A stretch of 64,000 bases of DNA, taken from NCBI RefSeq assembly GCF_004683885.1, contig NZ_CP038440.1, positions 1,832,001 through 1,896,000 on the forward strand, read 5' to 3'. The stretch comes from Brevundimonas sp. MF30-B. Its GTDB lineage: Bacteria; Pseudomonadota; Alphaproteobacteria; Caulobacterales; Caulobacteraceae. Under the pieces are notes generated by a model. It did no database searches and was not told the origin of the DNA. It was given only the letters and a program-made list of their open reading frames with translations. Position numbers and translations under genes: made by a program. This document shows positions 1-10,387 of this stretch, one piece after another. How positions within the stretch are numbered: the first letter of the stretch is position 1; every line of letters begins with the position of its first letter.

Positions 1-848
1 GTGATGTGGTCACCCACGCCCGCCCGGCCGCCGAACATGACGTTGTCGCCCGTCGTCACTGAACCCGCTATTCCCGTATGGCCGGCGAGCAGATTGTTGC
101 GGCCGATGACGCAGTTGTGGCCGATCATCACCAGATTATCGATCTTGGTGTTTTCGCCGATGACCGTGTCGTCATAGGCCCCGCGGTCGATGCAGCTGTT
201 GGCGCCGACCGTCACCCCGTCCTGCAGGATGACCCGGCCCAGCTGCGGAATATCGATCGGCCCGCTGCGCGACACCGCCGCGCCAAAGCCCTGTTCGCCA
301 ATGCGGGCGCCTGAGAGCAACTTCACCCGATCCCCGATCAAGGCGAAACCGATGGAGACATTGGCGCCGATCCAGCAATTCCGGCCGATCTGGACGCCGG
401 GCCCGATCACGGTGTTGGCGCCGACCCGCGTGCCGCGCCCGATGCGAACGCCCGCGCCCAGCACCACGCCCGGCGCGATCAGAACGCTGTCGTCCTCCGC
501 CGCTTCCGCAGGGTCGACCCCCGCTTCCAGCTCTATCGGGGCATGCAGAAGCGCCGACGCTCTAGCCCAGGCGGCCTGGGGTTCTCGAGAGACTATGACC
601 GCCGCGCCCGAAGGCGCTTGGTCCGCCATGTCCGGATGCAGGATGACGCAACCCGCGCTCGTCCCGGCCAGAGCCGAGACATGTTTGCGGTCCGACAGAA
701 ACGCGATCGCGCCCTCATCCGCTTCGGACAAGGGCGCGACCTGACGAATGGTCCGATCCCGGCCCCTCGTCGCCGTTTCGCCGATATGCTCGGCGATCTG
801 ACCGACGCTCAGCGCCGGCCGGGTTTCGAAGAAGCGGGGATCAGGCAC
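1..848 (-). CDS. lpxD: LpxD, UDP-3-O-acyl-glucosamine N-acyltransferase (partial, C-terminus cut by window edge)
   Basis: This gene adds the second acyl chain (N-linked) to the UDP-glucosamine lipid A precursor in the cytoplasm. About 282 codons are present. The N-terminal domain begins VPDPRFFETRPALSVGQIAE. From roughly residue 110 there is a run of left-handed beta-helix hexapeptide repeats such as IGPGVQIGRNCWIGANVSIG, with the family's GHNCVIG-type His region near the cut end. The start is a GTG at 848, two bases after the skp stop, so it is the next gene of the bamA-skp-lpxD unit. About 60 C-terminal residues are missing, judged from the usual family length near 340. Confidence 0.93.
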   Translation of the reverse strand, partial: MPDPRFFETRPALSVGQIAEHIGETATRGRDRTIRQVAPLSEADEGAIAFLSDRKHVSALAGTSAGCVILHPDMADQAPSGAAVIVSREPQAAWARASALLHAPIELEAGVDPAEAAEDDSVLIAPGVVLGAGVRIGRGTRVGANTVIGPGVQIGRNCWIGANVSIGFALIGDRVKLLSGARIGEQGFGAAVSRSGPIDIPQLGRVILQDGVTVGANSCIDRGAYDDTVIGENTKIDNLVMIGHNCVIGRNNLLAGHTGIAGSVTTGDNVMFGGRAGVGDHI

Positions 849-850
849 GC

Positions 851-1450
851 TTACTGCTGCTGAGCTTGGGCCGGGACTTGCAGACGGTTGAAGCTCAGGG
901 TCGGCAGGGCGGTGTTCAGGCGCTGAATCACCAGGTCGGTGACTTCCATGGCCGGGTTCAGCACGAAGACGCTTTCGCGGTCCAGCAGGATGCCGCAGCC
1001 GCGCTCTTGGTAAACCTGGATGAGGATCGGCTCGACCGCGTTCGAGATCAGGCGGCGCTGCTCGGCCAGGGTGTAGCGCAGCTCGTTCTCGCGCGTCTGC
1101 TCCAGTTGTTGAGCTTCATTGACGCGTTGCTGCAGCTGTTGACGACGCTGATTGGCTTGGTCAGCCGGCAGGCTCGCGCCGGCGGCTTGCAGCTGCTGAG
1201 CCTCGTTCTGAATGGTCGTGGCGTAGGGCGCGAGCTCGGCCTGAACTTCCTGCGCCAGTTGCTGCATGCGGTTGTTGACCGCCTGTCCCACCGTAGATTG
1301 AGCCAGCATGCGGTCGTTGTAGAAGACGCAGACGCCCGCGATCACGGGGCCGGGGTTGGTCAGGCCTGCGGGCTGCTGGGCCTGTTGCGCATAGGCGCTG
1401 CTGCTGGCGATTGCGGTGAAGGCGGCGACGCCGATGGCGATGGACTTCAT
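851..1450 (-). CDS. skp: Periplasmic chaperone of the Skp/OmpH family
   Basis: A 199-residue secreted protein. A signal peptide (MKSIAIGVAAFTAIASSSAYA) is followed by a Q/A-rich helical region with long heptad-like stretches (about residues 60-140) that would form the tentacle coiled coils of Skp. Skp family proteins hold unfolded outer-membrane proteins on the way to BamA. The gene lies between bamA and lpxD, the position usual for skp. Spacing to bamA is 35 bases and to lpxD 2 bases. The central low-complexity Q/A composition makes family assignment rest partly on position. Confidence 0.9.
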   Translation of the reverse strand: MKSIAIGVAAFTAIASSSAYAQQAQQPAGLTNPGPVIAGVCVFYNDRMLAQSTVGQAVNNRMQQLAQEVQAELAPYATTIQNEAQQLQAAGASLPADQANQRRQQLQQRVNEAQQLEQTRENELRYTLAEQRRLISNAVEPILIQVYQERGCGILLDRESVFVLNPAMEVTDLVIQRLNTALPTLSFNRLQVPAQAQQQ

Positions 1451-1485
1451 GGTCTTGGTCTACCTCTGATGCGGCTGAGCCGCGC

Positions 1486-3909
1486 TTAAAACTGTGTGGA
1501 CGTCGAGAAGCGGAAGCCTTCGGTGCGGTCGTAATCTTCCCTGGCGAGCAGCTTGGAGAAGTCGAACCGGATCGGGCCCATCGGCGAACGCCAATGGATG
1601 CTGACGCCCGCAGAGGCGCGCAAGGCCAAATTGTCGGCGATTTGAGGATCACGCAGCCCCTCTGACGTCAATGTGTAGCGATTATCCAACGACCCGAGGG
1701 TGCCGACGTCGGCGAACAGCGAGGTGCGGATGCCGTACTCCTCGGGCAAGCCGTTGGGTAAGGTCAGCTCTGCCGTCCCGATGGCGTAGAAGTTGCCGCC
1801 CAAGGAGTCGTTGGTTCTCAGATCCCGCGGACCCATGCCCGCATTCTCGAAGCCGCGGAAGCTATTGCCGCCCTTGAAGAAGCGATCATTGATCCTCACG
1901 GGATCGCCGCCCCAGCCCGAAACGTAACCGGTCGAGCCCTGTAGGGTTACAATCCACCTGGGCGTGAAACCCCAGTGCCATGCGCCGTCGATCTCGGTCT
2001 TGACGAAGTTCACGTCCCCGCCAATGCCAGCGAAGTCCTGCCTCAGGGAGCCGGTCCAGCCTCTAGTCGGCCGGATCGGATCATTTGCGCGGTTGACGCT
2101 GAGGGTGAAGCCTGCCGACGAGTTTACTGCGCTGCCCACCTGCTCGCAGAGCGCTCTAGAGCCAAAGCCGCCTGCGCTGCAGTAGGTTCTCGGAACGATC
2201 ACTTCGTCGGTCCGGAGGAAATAACGAGTAGCAAACCACGTATACCCGTTGATGGGGTACATAAGACGCAATCCAGCGCCGGTCGATCTGTAATTGAACG
2301 ACGACTCGGTCTGGAAATTGTACCGGGAGTGGAACAGGTCGAAGCCCGCTCTCAAGTCACGGCCAAGAAACTTGGGCTCAGTGAAACGAACATCTATTTG
2401 CTGACGAAGAGAGCCCCACTCGGCGCGCGCGACAACGTTCTGTCCGCGACCACGGAAATTCCGTTCGGAAATGCCCAAGTTTACGACAAACGCATCGACC
2501 GAACTAAAGCCCGCCCCCACCGACAGTTCTCCCGTCGGCTGTTCCGTGACGGTGACATTCAAGGTAGAGCGATCAGGAGCGGAGCCGCGCGTCTCTTCTA
2601 CAGTGACGTCGCTGAAAAATCCGAGGGCGCGCAGGTTATTGCGAGACCGTTCCATCAGCGCTCGGTTGAAGGCGTCGCCTTCGGTCAGCATGAGTTCCCG
2701 ACGGATGACGGGATCGATCGTACGGGTATTGCCCACCACATTGATCCGGTCGACGTAAACGCGCTGGCCTTCGGACACGTTGAAGGTGATGTCGACAGTG
2801 TTGGTTTCGGGGTTCGCCCGGTAGGTCGGGTTGATCTCGACGAAGGCGTAGCCAGCGGATCCGGCGGCGAAGGTCAGGGCATCGACCGCCTGCTCGATGC
2901 GGCTGCTCTCGTAGAGGTCGCCTTCGCGGATCGGAAGCAGCATCTGGAGGAAGTTGGCGTTCAACCGATCGCTTTCGGTGACGACGTTCACCGTGCCGAA
3001 GTTGTAACGATCTCCTTCGTCCACCGTCATCGTGATGGTGAAGTTCTGATCATCGGGCGACAGTTCGGCGACGGAGGACACCACGCGGAAGTCATAGTAG
3101 CCCCGATTGGTGTAGAAGCTGCGCAACTGGTCCCGGTCGTAATCGAGCCGGTTCGGGTCGTAATTGTCGTTCTGCCCGAATAGTCGCCAAAAGCGCGATT
3201 GCTTGGTGATCATCACCTCGCGCAAATCGCTGTCGGAAAATGCGCTGTTGCCCTGGAAGATGATGTCGCTGACGCCGGTCTTGGGGCCCTCGTCGATCTC
3301 AAAAATCACGTCGACCCGGTTCTGTTCAAGCTGGACGAGCTTGGGCGAGACGCGGGCGCCGATGCGGCCTGACAGGCGATACAGTTCGATGATCTTGCCG
3401 ACGTCCTCCTGGACGCGGGCGCGGGTGTAGATGCCGCGCGGCGAAATCGTGACTTCCTCGCGCAGCTTGTCTTCCCGGATCGCGCTGTTCCCCTCGAACA
3501 CGACCTGATTGATGATCGGGTTCTCGACCACCTGCACGATCAGATCGCCGTTCGGCTGAACGCCCAGCTGGACATTGGCGAAGAGGTTGGTGCGCGACAG
3601 GGTCCGAAGCGCCACGTCAAGCACGACCGGGTCGACCGTGTCGCCGGGTTGGATGGGCAGATAGGAAAGGATCGTCGTCTGATCGATCCGCTCTGCCCCC
3701 TGAATCAGAATGCGGTTCACGACCACACGGTCTTCCGGCTCGATCTGCTCGGGCTGAATGGCCGGGGCGGGCGGTTGCGCTTGGGGCGGCGCAGCCTGAC
3801 CCCATACGGGAGTGGCCAGTCCGGCGGCCAGCATGAGAGCCAGAACACTTGTGGTCGCGCCCGGACGGAAGGAGGCGCACTGTCGGAAGTTCATCATTCG
3901 GAAAACCAT
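1486..3909 (-). CDS. bamA: BamA, outer-membrane protein assembly factor
   Basis: About 807 residues. A signal peptide (LALMLAAGLATPVWG) is followed by five POTRA domains over roughly residues 45-410 and a C-terminal 16-strand barrel ending in aromatic Phe (STSTQF), the usual sorting signal. The barrel contains the conserved loop-6 type segment GGNSFRGFENAGMGPRD. BamA inserts beta-barrel proteins into the outer membrane. The frame is open to 3984, but I place the start at the ATG at 3909 because upstream codons overlap rseP and lack hydrophobic signal character; an ATG at 3897 is the alternative. It follows rseP by 17 bases. Confidence 0.95.
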   Translation of the reverse strand: MVFRMMNFRQCASFRPGATTSVLALMLAAGLATPVWGQAAPPQAQPPAPAIQPEQIEPEDRVVVNRILIQGAERIDQTTILSYLPIQPGDTVDPVVLDVALRTLSRTNLFANVQLGVQPNGDLIVQVVENPIINQVVFEGNSAIREDKLREEVTISPRGIYTRARVQEDVGKIIELYRLSGRIGARVSPKLVQLEQNRVDVIFEIDEGPKTGVSDIIFQGNSAFSDSDLREVMITKQSRFWRLFGQNDNYDPNRLDYDRDQLRSFYTNRGYYDFRVVSSVAELSPDDQNFTITMTVDEGDRYNFGTVNVVTESDRLNANFLQMLLPIREGDLYESSRIEQAVDALTFAAGSAGYAFVEINPTYRANPETNTVDITFNVSEGQRVYVDRINVVGNTRTIDPVIRRELMLTEGDAFNRALMERSRNNLRALGFFSDVTVEETRGSAPDRSTLNVTVTEQPTGELSVGAGFSSVDAFVVNLGISERNFRGRGQNVVARAEWGSLRQQIDVRFTEPKFLGRDLRAGFDLFHSRYNFQTESSFNYRSTGAGLRLMYPINGYTWFATRYFLRTDEVIVPRTYCSAGGFGSRALCEQVGSAVNSSAGFTLSVNRANDPIRPTRGWTGSLRQDFAGIGGDVNFVKTEIDGAWHWGFTPRWIVTLQGSTGYVSGWGGDPVRINDRFFKGGNSFRGFENAGMGPRDLRTNDSLGGNFYAIGTAELTLPNGLPEEYGIRTSLFADVGTLGSLDNRYTLTSEGLRDPQIADNLALRASAGVSIHWRSPMGPIRFDFSKLLAREDYDRTEGFRFSTSTQF

Positions 3910-3926
3910 CGGGGGCTGGCGTCGGC

Positions 3927-5144
3927 TCAACTGACGAGCCCGCCGAGGAATTGGAACAGATTCAGCTTCTGCAGGTCGTTCCACGTCGCGAACAACATGA
4001 AACAGGCCAGCATGGCAAGTCCGACCCGGTAGCCGGCCTCTTGAATTCCCGCCGGCAGAGGCTGCCGAGCGACGGCCTCGTAAGCGTAGAACACCAAGTG
4101 ACCGCCATCCAGGACGGGTATCGGAAGCAGGTTTAGAAAGCCGATTCCGATCGAAAGTATGGCGGCGAAGCTCGTCAGCGTCAGCAGAAGATTGAGAACC
4201 CGGTATAACGGGTCCGGATTGGCCTGGACCGCAGCATCGGTCAACGCGCCCGATGCCTTGGCTATGCCTATGGGGCCGCTGAGCTGATCGCCGCTTTCAC
4301 GACCGGTGAAGATGCGGCCGAGATAGGTCAGAGTCGTCCCCAGAACGTCGCCAGTCTGGCGAACACCCTGCCCTACCGCCTCCAGCGGACCATAGCGCAC
4401 GTGGCGCACCTCGTCGCGTCCAGAGACAAGCGCTAGGCCGATGCGCCCTATCGACACGCGGCCGGCGATCGGATCCTGTTCGACCTGACGCACGGGCGTC
4501 GCCACCAACGCCACCTGGGCTTGGCCGCGTTCGATCAGGAAACGCACCGGATCGCCGCTGGAGAGCGACACGATCCGGGTGACATCGCGACTGTCTTCGA
4601 CAGGCCGACCATTGACGTGAGTGATCAGATCCCCGCGCTGAAAGCCCGCGGCCGCGGCCGGAGACCCTGCGGCGACATCGCCCACCCGCGGCGGCCGAAG
4701 CTCGACCCCCACGGCCGAAAACAGGATGGTGAACAGCACGATCGCGAGCAGGAAGTTGGCCAGTGGGCCGCCAGCCACGACCAGAGCACGCTGCCACACG
4801 GGCTTAAAGTAAAGGTACTCGCGCTCGGCCCCGACGCCGTGCTCCGCCCGCAGGCGGGCCTTGAGCGCGTCGAGCCCCTTGCGGTCTGGCACGCCCGTAG
4901 CGTCCAGGTCTCCGGCGAAGCGCACATACCCGCCAAGCGGGAGGGCCGCGAGGCGCCACTCGACGCCGCGCCGGTCCGTCCGGCTGAGCAAGGTCGGACC
5001 GAAACCGATCGAGAAGCGGTCCATCTTCACGCCGAACAGTCGGCCGGTAAGGAAGTGACCCAGCTCGTGCACAGTGACCACGACCGTCAGCACCAGCAGA
5101 AACGGCAGAAGGTAGGTCAGTATCTGGCCCAGGACGCCCAACAT
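3927..5144 (-). CDS. rseP: RseP-type site-2 intramembrane zinc metalloprotease
   Basis: A 405-residue multi-pass membrane protease. The zinc motif HELGH is at residues 26-30 in the first membrane helix, a PDZ domain is centred near residues 150-210 (AAAAGFQRGDLITHVNGRPV), and the second zinc-ligand motif PIPVLDGGHL lies near residue 350. In the family it cleaves membrane-bound anti-sigma factors and leftover signal peptides. The gene sits between dxr and bamA as in many Proteobacteria, so it is co-expressed with outer-membrane assembly genes. Length is typical, with a single PDZ-like region obvious by eye. Confidence 0.94.
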   Translation of the reverse strand: MLGVLGQILTYLLPFLLVLTVVVTVHELGHFLTGRLFGVKMDRFSIGFGPTLLSRTDRRGVEWRLAALPLGGYVRFAGDLDATGVPDRKGLDALKARLRAEHGVGAEREYLYFKPVWQRALVVAGGPLANFLLAIVLFTILFSAVGVELRPPRVGDVAAGSPAAAAGFQRGDLITHVNGRPVEDSRDVTRIVSLSSGDPVRFLIERGQAQVALVATPVRQVEQDPIAGRVSIGRIGLALVSGRDEVRHVRYGPLEAVGQGVRQTGDVLGTTLTYLGRIFTGRESGDQLSGPIGIAKASGALTDAAVQANPDPLYRVLNLLLTLTSFAAILSIGIGFLNLLPIPVLDGGHLVFYAYEAVARQPLPAGIQEAGYRVGLAMLACFMLFATWNDLQKLNLFQFLGGLVS

Positions 5145-5170
5145 CGTGCTTTACGGTCTCCCCGATCCGC

Positions 5171-6361
5171 TCACGCCGCGTCGGCCAGAGCGCGGACGAC
5201 GCCTGCGGCGGTCCTGCGCGCACCTGCATCAACAGCCATGGCTGTTTCGCAAGCGTCGCCGACTGCAGCGTCCGCCCCCGCGCTTGCCGCGCGCTCAAGG
5301 GTTTCGGCGACGACTGCGGCAATATTGAGAAAGGCCAGCCGCCTGTCGAGGAAGGCCAGGGCCGCGACCTCGTTGGCGGCGTTGAAAACCGCCGGCGCCG
5401 AGCCGCCGGCCTTCAGCGCCTGCCGCGCCAGCGACAGCAGCGGAAAGCGGGTCTCGTCCGGGGCCTCGAACGTCAAGCGGCCCAGGGCGGCCAGGTCCAG
5501 GCGCGGCGCCGGCCAGTCCACGCGGTCGGGCCAGGCCAAGGCGCAGGCGATGGGCGTCTTCATGTCCGGGGGGCCGAGCTGCGCCAAGGTCGAGCCGTCA
5601 ATCATCTCGACCAGGCTGTGGATGATGGATTCTGGATGCACGACCACATCGATCCGTTCGGCCGGCTGGTCAAACAGATAGGCCGCCTCGATCATCTCCA
5701 GGCCCTTGTTGGCCATGGTGGCGCTGTCGACGGAAATCTTGGCGCCCATGCTCCAGTTCGGGTGCGCCACCGCCTGTTCTGGCGTCACCCGCGCCATCTC
5801 GCCTGCGGACGCCTGCCGGAAAGGACCCCCGGAGGCGGTTAGAATCAGGCGAGCCACCTGTTCAGGCCGGGTCGCGGGGAAGACCTGAAAGATGGCTGAA
5901 TGCTCGGAATCGACCGGGATCAGACGGCCGCCCGCCTCGGCGACACGCTGCTTCAACGCCGTGCCGCAGCAGACCAGACTCTCCTTGTTGGCCAGCGCCA
6001 AGGTGGCCCCAGTGCCGGCGGCCGCCCAGGCGGAGCGGAGACCGGCCGCCCCCACGATCGAGGCCATGACCCAGTCGACCGGCCGCACGGCGGCCTCCAC
6101 AATGGCGTCGGCGCCCGCGGCGGCCGCGACGCCCGTGCCTTTCAGGCCGGCGCGCAGGGGCTCGAGCAGGGTTGGGTCGGCTGTCACCGCAATCGCGGGC
6201 CTCCAGCGACGCGCCTGCTGGATCAACAGGTCGACATTGGAGCCGCCCGTGAGGGCTTCGACCTCGATCGTGGCTCCGCCGGCCTGGGCCTCGGCCATCA
6301 ACTCGAGGGTAGAACAGCCGACCGACCCGGTCGAACCGAGGATCGTCACGCGTCTGTGCAT
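5171..6361 (-). CDS. dxr: 1-deoxy-D-xylulose 5-phosphate reductoisomerase
   Basis: A 396-residue enzyme that converts DXP to 2-C-methyl-D-erythritol 4-phosphate with NADPH in the non-mevalonate isoprenoid pathway. The N-terminal nucleotide fold shows GSTGSVG. Active-site motifs [19 protein letters not shown] and [11 protein letters not shown] are all present. The open frame runs far upstream to 7279 in the antisense of cdsA, but the start is the ATG at 6361, which overlaps the cdsA stop as TGATG. It lies downstream of uppS and cdsA, linking undecaprenyl supply to its precursor pathway. Confidence 0.95.
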   Translation of the reverse strand: MHRRVTILGSTGSVGCSTLELMAEAQAGGATIEVEALTGGSNVDLLIQQARRWRPAIAVTADPTLLEPLRAGLKGTGVAAAAGADAIVEAAVRPVDWVMASIVGAAGLRSAWAAAGTGATLALANKESLVCCGTALKQRVAEAGGRLIPVDSEHSAIFQVFPATRPEQVARLILTASGGPFRQASAGEMARVTPEQAVAHPNWSMGAKISVDSATMANKGLEMIEAAYLFDQPAERIDVVVHPESIIHSLVEMIDGSTLAQLGPPDMKTPIACALAWPDRVDWPAPRLDLAALGRLTFEAPDETRFPLLSLARQALKAGGSAPAVFNAANEVAALAFLDRRLAFLNIAAVVAETLERAASAGADAAVGDACETAMAVDAGARRTAAGVVRALADAA

Positions 6362-7179
6362 CAGAGCGCGCCTCCGAATTGCAGGAAAAGAGCGCGGCCG
6401 GCCGCCACGACGACGATGGCGAACATCAGTCCGTCCACTCGATCCAGCAGGCCGCCGTGACCTGGAATGATCGCGCCCGCATCTTTGACGCCGAACCGAC
6501 GCTTCAGGGCGGACTCCCACAAATCGCCGGCCATCGCCGCCGCTGCAGCCGCCAGGCCGAGAAATGCGCTGAGCCACAGTGTCTGAACGCCTGCCTGCGG
6601 AAGGGCGACCATCAGACCGCCGGCCGCGGTGCCGGCGACCAGGCCGCCGATGAAGCCCGCCCAGGTCTTGTTGGGAGAGTAGCGTGGCCACAGCTTGGGT
6701 CCGCCGACGAGCGATCCAGCCAGGAACGCCACGATGTCCGCCGCCCAGGTCACGGCGAAGGCCAGCGTGACCCAGTAGAATCCCGCCGCGCTGTCGCCGT
6801 CCCTCAGCCAGATGAACAAGACCGCCGGCCAGCCGATGTAGAGCACGCCGTAGGCGGCGTCGGTCATCGACAGCCCGCGCGAGCGGGCGAACAGAGCCGA
6901 CAGCGCTGCACCGAACACCATCAGCACCAAGCCGAAGGACAGACCGGCCGCGTGGGTGGCGGCCACAGCCGCCATCAAGGTCAGTCCCACGACCGCAAAG
7001 ATAGGCCGCCAGTTCTGGCGGGCGCTCATCTTGGCCCACTCCATGGCCAGAAGCATGCAGGCCGCCATCATGATCGCGGCGATCCACACCCCGCCCAGCC
7101 AAACCGCGAAGACGGCCAGCGGCGCCAGCACCAGCGCCGAGGCGGCTCTCAGCCCCATTTCGCGAATCTTGAGAGCCAT
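6361..7179 (-). CDS. cdsA: Phosphatidate cytidylyltransferase (CDP-diacylglycerol synthase)
   Basis: A 272-residue integral membrane enzyme that makes CDP-diacylglycerol from phosphatidate and CTP, feeding phospholipid synthesis. It has about eight hydrophobic segments and the C-terminal CdsA signature [13 protein letters not shown] followed by [14 protein letters not shown], which contains the metal-binding Asp residues. The start is the ATG at 7179, overlapping the uppS stop as TGATG; the longer reading frame to 7752 is the antisense of uppS and has no hydrophobic character. Its own stop overlaps the dxr start in the same way. Confidence 0.94.
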   Translation of the reverse strand: MALKIREMGLRAASALVLAPLAVFAVWLGGVWIAAIMMAACMLLAMEWAKMSARQNWRPIFAVVGLTLMAAVAATHAAGLSFGLVLMVFGAALSALFARSRGLSMTDAAYGVLYIGWPAVLFIWLRDGDSAAGFYWVTLAFAVTWAADIVAFLAGSLVGGPKLWPRYSPNKTWAGFIGGLVAGTAAGGLMVALPQAGVQTLWLSAFLGLAAAAAAMAGDLWESALKRRFGVKDAGAIIPGHGGLLDRVDGLMFAIVVVAAGRALFLQFGGAL

Positions 7180-7898
7180 CAGACGGCGACGCGGGCTGGA
7201 ACGACCGGCGGCAGGCCCCCGTAGCGCCGATCGCGGGATCGGAACTCCGCCACGGCGCGCGCCAAAGCCTCGGGCCCATAGTCTGGCCACAGCACGTCCT
7301 GGAAGATCAGTTCGGCGTAGGCGGCTTCCCATAACAGGAAGTTCGACAGCCTGCGCTCGCCGGATGTGCGCACGATGACATCCACTGGGGGGGCCTGGCC
7401 GGTCGACAGGGCCTGACCCAGCGCGGCCTCGTCGATGACGCGGCCGGCTTCGCTCAGCGCGCGGGCAGCATCGACGATGTCGGCCTGCGCCCCATAGTTG
7501 AAGGCGACCTGAAGAAGAAAACGGTCGTTGTGCGCGGTGTCGGCCTCTGCGCGGCGGATGATGTCGGCGATATCCGCCGGCAGCCCCGCGCGGCGGCCCA
7601 GCACCTTCAGCCGCACTCCCGCCTTGGTCAGGCGCTTCAGGTCGCTGGCCACATATGACCGCACAAGCCCCATGAGGTCCGAGACCTCCTCGGCGGGGCG
7701 GCGCCAGTTCTCGGTCGAGAAGCCGTAGACTGTGAGACAGCCGACGCCGCAATCCGCCGCGCCCTCCACCGTGCGCTTCAGCGCCTGAACGCCCGCGCGA
7801 TGGCCCGCCGCGCGCGGCAGTCCGCGCTGGCTGGCCCAGCGGCCATTGCCGTCCATGATCAAAGCGACATGAAGCGGCGCGGCGGTTTCGACCGTCAT
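7179..7898 (-). CDS. uppS: Undecaprenyl diphosphate synthase (cis-prenyltransferase)
   Basis: A 239-residue soluble enzyme that condenses isopentenyl diphosphate units to make the C55 lipid carrier for peptidoglycan and O-antigen. The substrate-binding DGNGRWA motif begins at D16, followed by [21 protein letters not shown] and, near the end, the family motif with [20 protein letters not shown]. It follows frr by 34 bases and overlaps cdsA. Length and motifs are typical. Confidence 0.95.
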   Translation of the reverse strand: MTVETAAPLHVALIMDGNGRWASQRGLPRAAGHRAGVQALKRTVEGAADCGVGCLTVYGFSTENWRRPAEEVSDLMGLVRSYVASDLKRLTKAGVRLKVLGRRAGLPADIADIIRRAEADTAHNDRFLLQVAFNYGAQADIVDAARALSEAGRVIDEAALGQALSTGQAPPVDVIVRTSGERRLSNFLLWEAAYAELIFQDVLWPDYGPEALARAVAEFRSRDRRYGGLPPVVPARVAV

Positions 7899-7932
7899 GT
7901 CGTGAAAAGTTCCATGAGCTGAAGGGCAGGTC

Positions 7933-8490
7933 CTAGACCTGCATGATCTCCACTTCCTTGGTCTTCAAGGCCTCATCGATGCGCTTGATGGCGGCGTCGG
8001 TGTCCTTCTGGACCTCCGTCTCCATCTTCTTCTGCTCATCCTGGCTGATGTCACCCGCCTTTTCGGCCTTCTTCAGGTCGTCGTTGGCGTCGCGGCGCAC
8101 GTTGCGCACGGCGATCTTCTGCTGCTCGGAGTATTTGCCCGCCAGCTTGACCAGATCCTTGCGCCGCTCCTCGGTCAGGGGCGGCACGGGGATGCGCAGG
8201 GTCTGGCCGTCGACGATGGGGTTCAGGCCCAAGTCGGCCTGGCGGATGGCCTTTTCGACCGACACGACCATGCCCTTGTCCCAGACGTTGACCGTGATCA
8301 TGCGCGGCTCGGGCACGCTGATGGCGGCCACAGCCGTGAGTGGAGAGGTCGAGCCATAGGCCTCTACCCGCACGGGCTCCAGCAGGCCGGCGTTGGCGCG
8401 GCCGGTGCGCAAGCCGGAGAATTCCTCCTTCAGCGCGGCCACCGCCTTGTCCATGCGGTCGCGGTAGGTCTTCAGATCAGGCTTGGCCAT
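7933..8490 (-). CDS. frr: Ribosome recycling factor
   Basis: A 185-residue cytosolic protein that splits post-termination ribosomes together with EF-G. It has the full RRF pattern: an N-terminal helix with [20 protein letters not shown], the central beta domain ([11 protein letters not shown]), then [22 protein letters not shown] followed by a long Lys/Glu-rich helix. It lies 29 bases after pyrH and 34 bases before uppS, in the standard pyrH-frr order. Confidence 0.96.
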   Translation of the reverse strand: MAKPDLKTYRDRMDKAVAALKEEFSGLRTGRANAGLLEPVRVEAYGSTSPLTAVAAISVPEPRMITVNVWDKGMVVSVEKAIRQADLGLNPIVDGQTLRIPVPPLTEERRKDLVKLAGKYSEQQKIAVRNVRRDANDDLKKAEKAGDISQDEQKKMETEVQKDTDAAIKRIDEALKTKEVEIMQV

Positions 8491-8519
8491 AGTGGGCTCC
8501 CGGTCGTTTCTTGTAAGAT

Positions 8520-9260
8520 TCAGGCGGCCTTGTCGGCCCGGATGACGGTGTAGGTTCCCTTGCCCGTCAGGGTCTTGCGCAGCGAGTCCTCCTCACGGAT
8601 CGAGAAGACCACGATCGGTATGCCGCTGTCTCGCATCAAGGCGATGGCCGAGGCGTCCATGACGCGCAGATCCTTGGCCAGCACGTCCCGATAGCTCAGC
8701 GTCTCATAGCGCGTCGCCTCGGGGTCCTTCTTGGGGTCGGCGGTGTAGACGCCGTCCACGCTGGTGCCCTTCAGCAGGGCGTCGCAGCCCATTTCCGCGG
8801 CCCGCAGCGCGGCGCCGGAATCGGTGGTGAAGAAGGGCGCGCCCACGCCGGCGGCGAAAATGACCACACGTCCTTTTTCGAGATGGCGCAGCGCGCGGCG
8901 ACGGATGTAGGGCTCGGCGATGGCGGCCATGGGAATGGCGCTCTGCACGCGGGTGTCGACCCCGATCTTCTCGAGCGCGCCCTGCATCGCCAGGGCGTTC
9001 ATGATGGTGGCCAGCATGCCCATGTAGTCGGCGGTGGCGCGGTCCATGCCCTCGGCGGCCTTGGACAGGCCGCGGAAGATGTTGCCCCCGCCGATGACCA
9101 GGCAGATCTCGATGCCTTCACGGGCGACCTGGGCCACGGCCTGGGCCACGGTGTCGACCGTCTTCATGTCGATGCCGTAGGCCTGTTCGCCCATAAGCAC
9201 CTCGCCCGAGACCTTCAGCAGGACGCGCTTGTAGCGGAACTCGGGACTGGCGTCGGGCAT
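8520..9260 (-). CDS. pyrH: UMP kinase
   Basis: A 246-residue amino-acid-kinase-fold enzyme that phosphorylates UMP to UDP. It shows [21 protein letters not shown] at the N-terminus, the glycine-rich [28 protein letters not shown], and a C-terminal [22 protein letters not shown]. It opens a pyrH-frr-uppS unit separated from tsf by 129 bases that hold a hairpin and a promoter-like pair, so it may be transcribed both from rpsB and from its own promoter. Confidence 0.96.
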   Translation of the reverse strand: MPDASPEFRYKRVLLKVSGEVLMGEQAYGIDMKTVDTVAQAVAQVAREGIEICLVIGGGNIFRGLSKAAEGMDRATADYMGMLATIMNALAMQGALEKIGVDTRVQSAIPMAAIAEPYIRRRALRHLEKGRVVIFAAGVGAPFFTTDSGAALRAAEMGCDALLKGTSVDGVYTADPKKDPEATRYETLSYRDVLAKDLRVMDASAIALMRDSGIPIVVFSIREEDSLRKTLTGKGTYTVIRADKAA

Positions 9261-9304
9261 GCGTAGGGGATCCGTGAAGGCGGCGGCGTTGACTCGGGCC
9301 GCCC

Positions 9305-9334
9305 CTTATAGACGAAGGGCGCGCCCGGCTTCAA
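9305..9334 (-). promoter_or_regulatory. Candidate promoter for pyrH
   Basis: Read on the minus strand, a TTGAAG hexamer (9334-9329) and a TATAAG hexamer (9310-9305) are separated by 18 bases. They lie about 45 bases upstream of the pyrH start, in the only wide gap between tsf and pyrH. The -35 element lies inside the hairpin at 9317-9348. Inferred from motif match only. Confidence 0.45.
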
Positions 9335-9348
9335 AGCCTGACGCGCCC
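9317..9348 (-). terminator. Hairpin after tsf, possible partial terminator
   Basis: Seven-base GC arms (gggcgcg at 9317-9323 and cgcgccc at 9342-9348) enclose an inner ggct/agcc stem with a tcaa loop. On the minus strand it is followed by TTCGTCT rather than a true T run. It could end or attenuate rpsB-tsf transcription while leaving a fraction to continue into pyrH. Confidence 0.45.
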
Positions 9349-9389
9349 CAAGGCTGATTTATCCGGCCCCCAAGGGCGCGGCAGACGTC

Positions 9390-10331
9390 TTACTGGCCGC
9401 CCATCATGGAGGCGACTTCAGAAGCGAAGTCCGGACCTTCGACCTTCTCGACGCCCTCGCCCAGCGCCAGTCGGACGAACCCGCCCAGGTGCAGGCCGGG
9501 GTTGCCCAGTTCCTTGCCGGTGTTGGCGACCAGCTGCTCGACGGTCACGTCCGGGTCCATGACGAACGGCTGCTTGGTCAGCACCACATCCTTCTGGAAC
9601 TTGTTGATCTGGCCTTCCACGATCTTGGCGATCATGTTCTCCGGACGGCCTTCTTCCTTGGCTTTTTCGGTCAGGACCTGACGTTCCTTCTCGATGGCGG
9701 CCGGGTCCAGATCGTCGGTGTTCAGCGACAGCGGGGCCGTGGCGGCGACGTGCATGGCGATCTTGCGGCCCAGTTCGCGCAGCTTGTCCTTGTCGCCGGC
9801 GCCGTGCAGGGCGACCAGGACGCCGATGCGGCCGACGCCCGGCGACACCGCGTTGTGGACGTAGGAGGCGACGACGCCTTCATCAACCGACAGGCGGGCG
9901 GCGCGACGCAGTTGCATGTTCTCGCCGACGGTGGCGATCAGCTGAGTCACTTCGTCTTGGACGGTCTTGCCCGATTCCAGCTCGGCGCCGTGCAGGGCCT
10001 CGACCGAGGCGTGCTCCAGGCCCAGTTGAGCGAATTTCTTCGCCGCGTTCTGGAACAGCTCGTTGCGGGCCACGAAGTCGGTTTCGGCGTTAAACTCGAT
10101 GGCGGCGCCCACTTCGCCGGCGCCGACCTCCTTCGAGGCCACGGCGACCAGGCCTTCAGCGGCGACACGGTCGGCCTTCTTGGCGGCCTTGGACAGGCCC
10201 TTGGCGCGCAGCCAGTCGATGGCGGCGTTGATGTCGCCGTTGGTTTCCTGCAGCGCCTTCTTGCAGTCCATCATGCCGACGCCGGAGCGTTCGCGCAGCT
10301 CTTTCACGAGGGCGGCGGTGATCTCGGCCAT
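9390..10331 (-). CDS. tsf: Elongation factor Ts
   Basis: A 313-residue guanine-nucleotide exchange factor for EF-Tu. The N-terminal UBA-like domain ([20 protein letters not shown], then [10 protein letters not shown]) and the core with [11 protein letters not shown] are plain, and the C-terminal part ends [19 protein letters not shown] followed by a short VEKVEG tail typical of alphaproteobacterial EF-Ts. It follows rpsB after a 104-base spacer containing two hairpins. Confidence 0.96.
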   Translation of the reverse strand: MAEITAALVKELRERSGVGMMDCKKALQETNGDINAAIDWLRAKGLSKAAKKADRVAAEGLVAVASKEVGAGEVGAAIEFNAETDFVARNELFQNAAKKFAQLGLEHASVEALHGAELESGKTVQDEVTQLIATVGENMQLRRAARLSVDEGVVASYVHNAVSPGVGRIGVLVALHGAGDKDKLRELGRKIAMHVAATAPLSLNTDDLDPAAIEKERQVLTEKAKEEGRPENMIAKIVEGQINKFQKDVVLTKQPFVMDPDVTVEQLVANTGKELGNPGLHLGGFVRLALGEGVEKVEGPDFASEVASMMGGQ

Positions 10332-10362
10332 GTTCAGTCTCCTAGTGTCTTCAATGCGGGAA

Positions 10363-10387
10363 CGGCCGGGCTGGTTTAGCCCGGCCG
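10363..10387 (-). other. Strong hairpin between rpsB and tsf
   Basis: A perfect 10-base-pair inverted repeat (arms 10363-10372 and 10378-10387, five-base loop) lies 32 bases upstream of the tsf start. A second, weaker hairpin sits immediately after the rpsB stop (about 10402-10424). Neither is followed by a T run on the minus strand. They may act as an attenuator or mRNA 3'-end stabiliser that sets the S2 to EF-Ts ratio; this is inference. Confidence 0.55.
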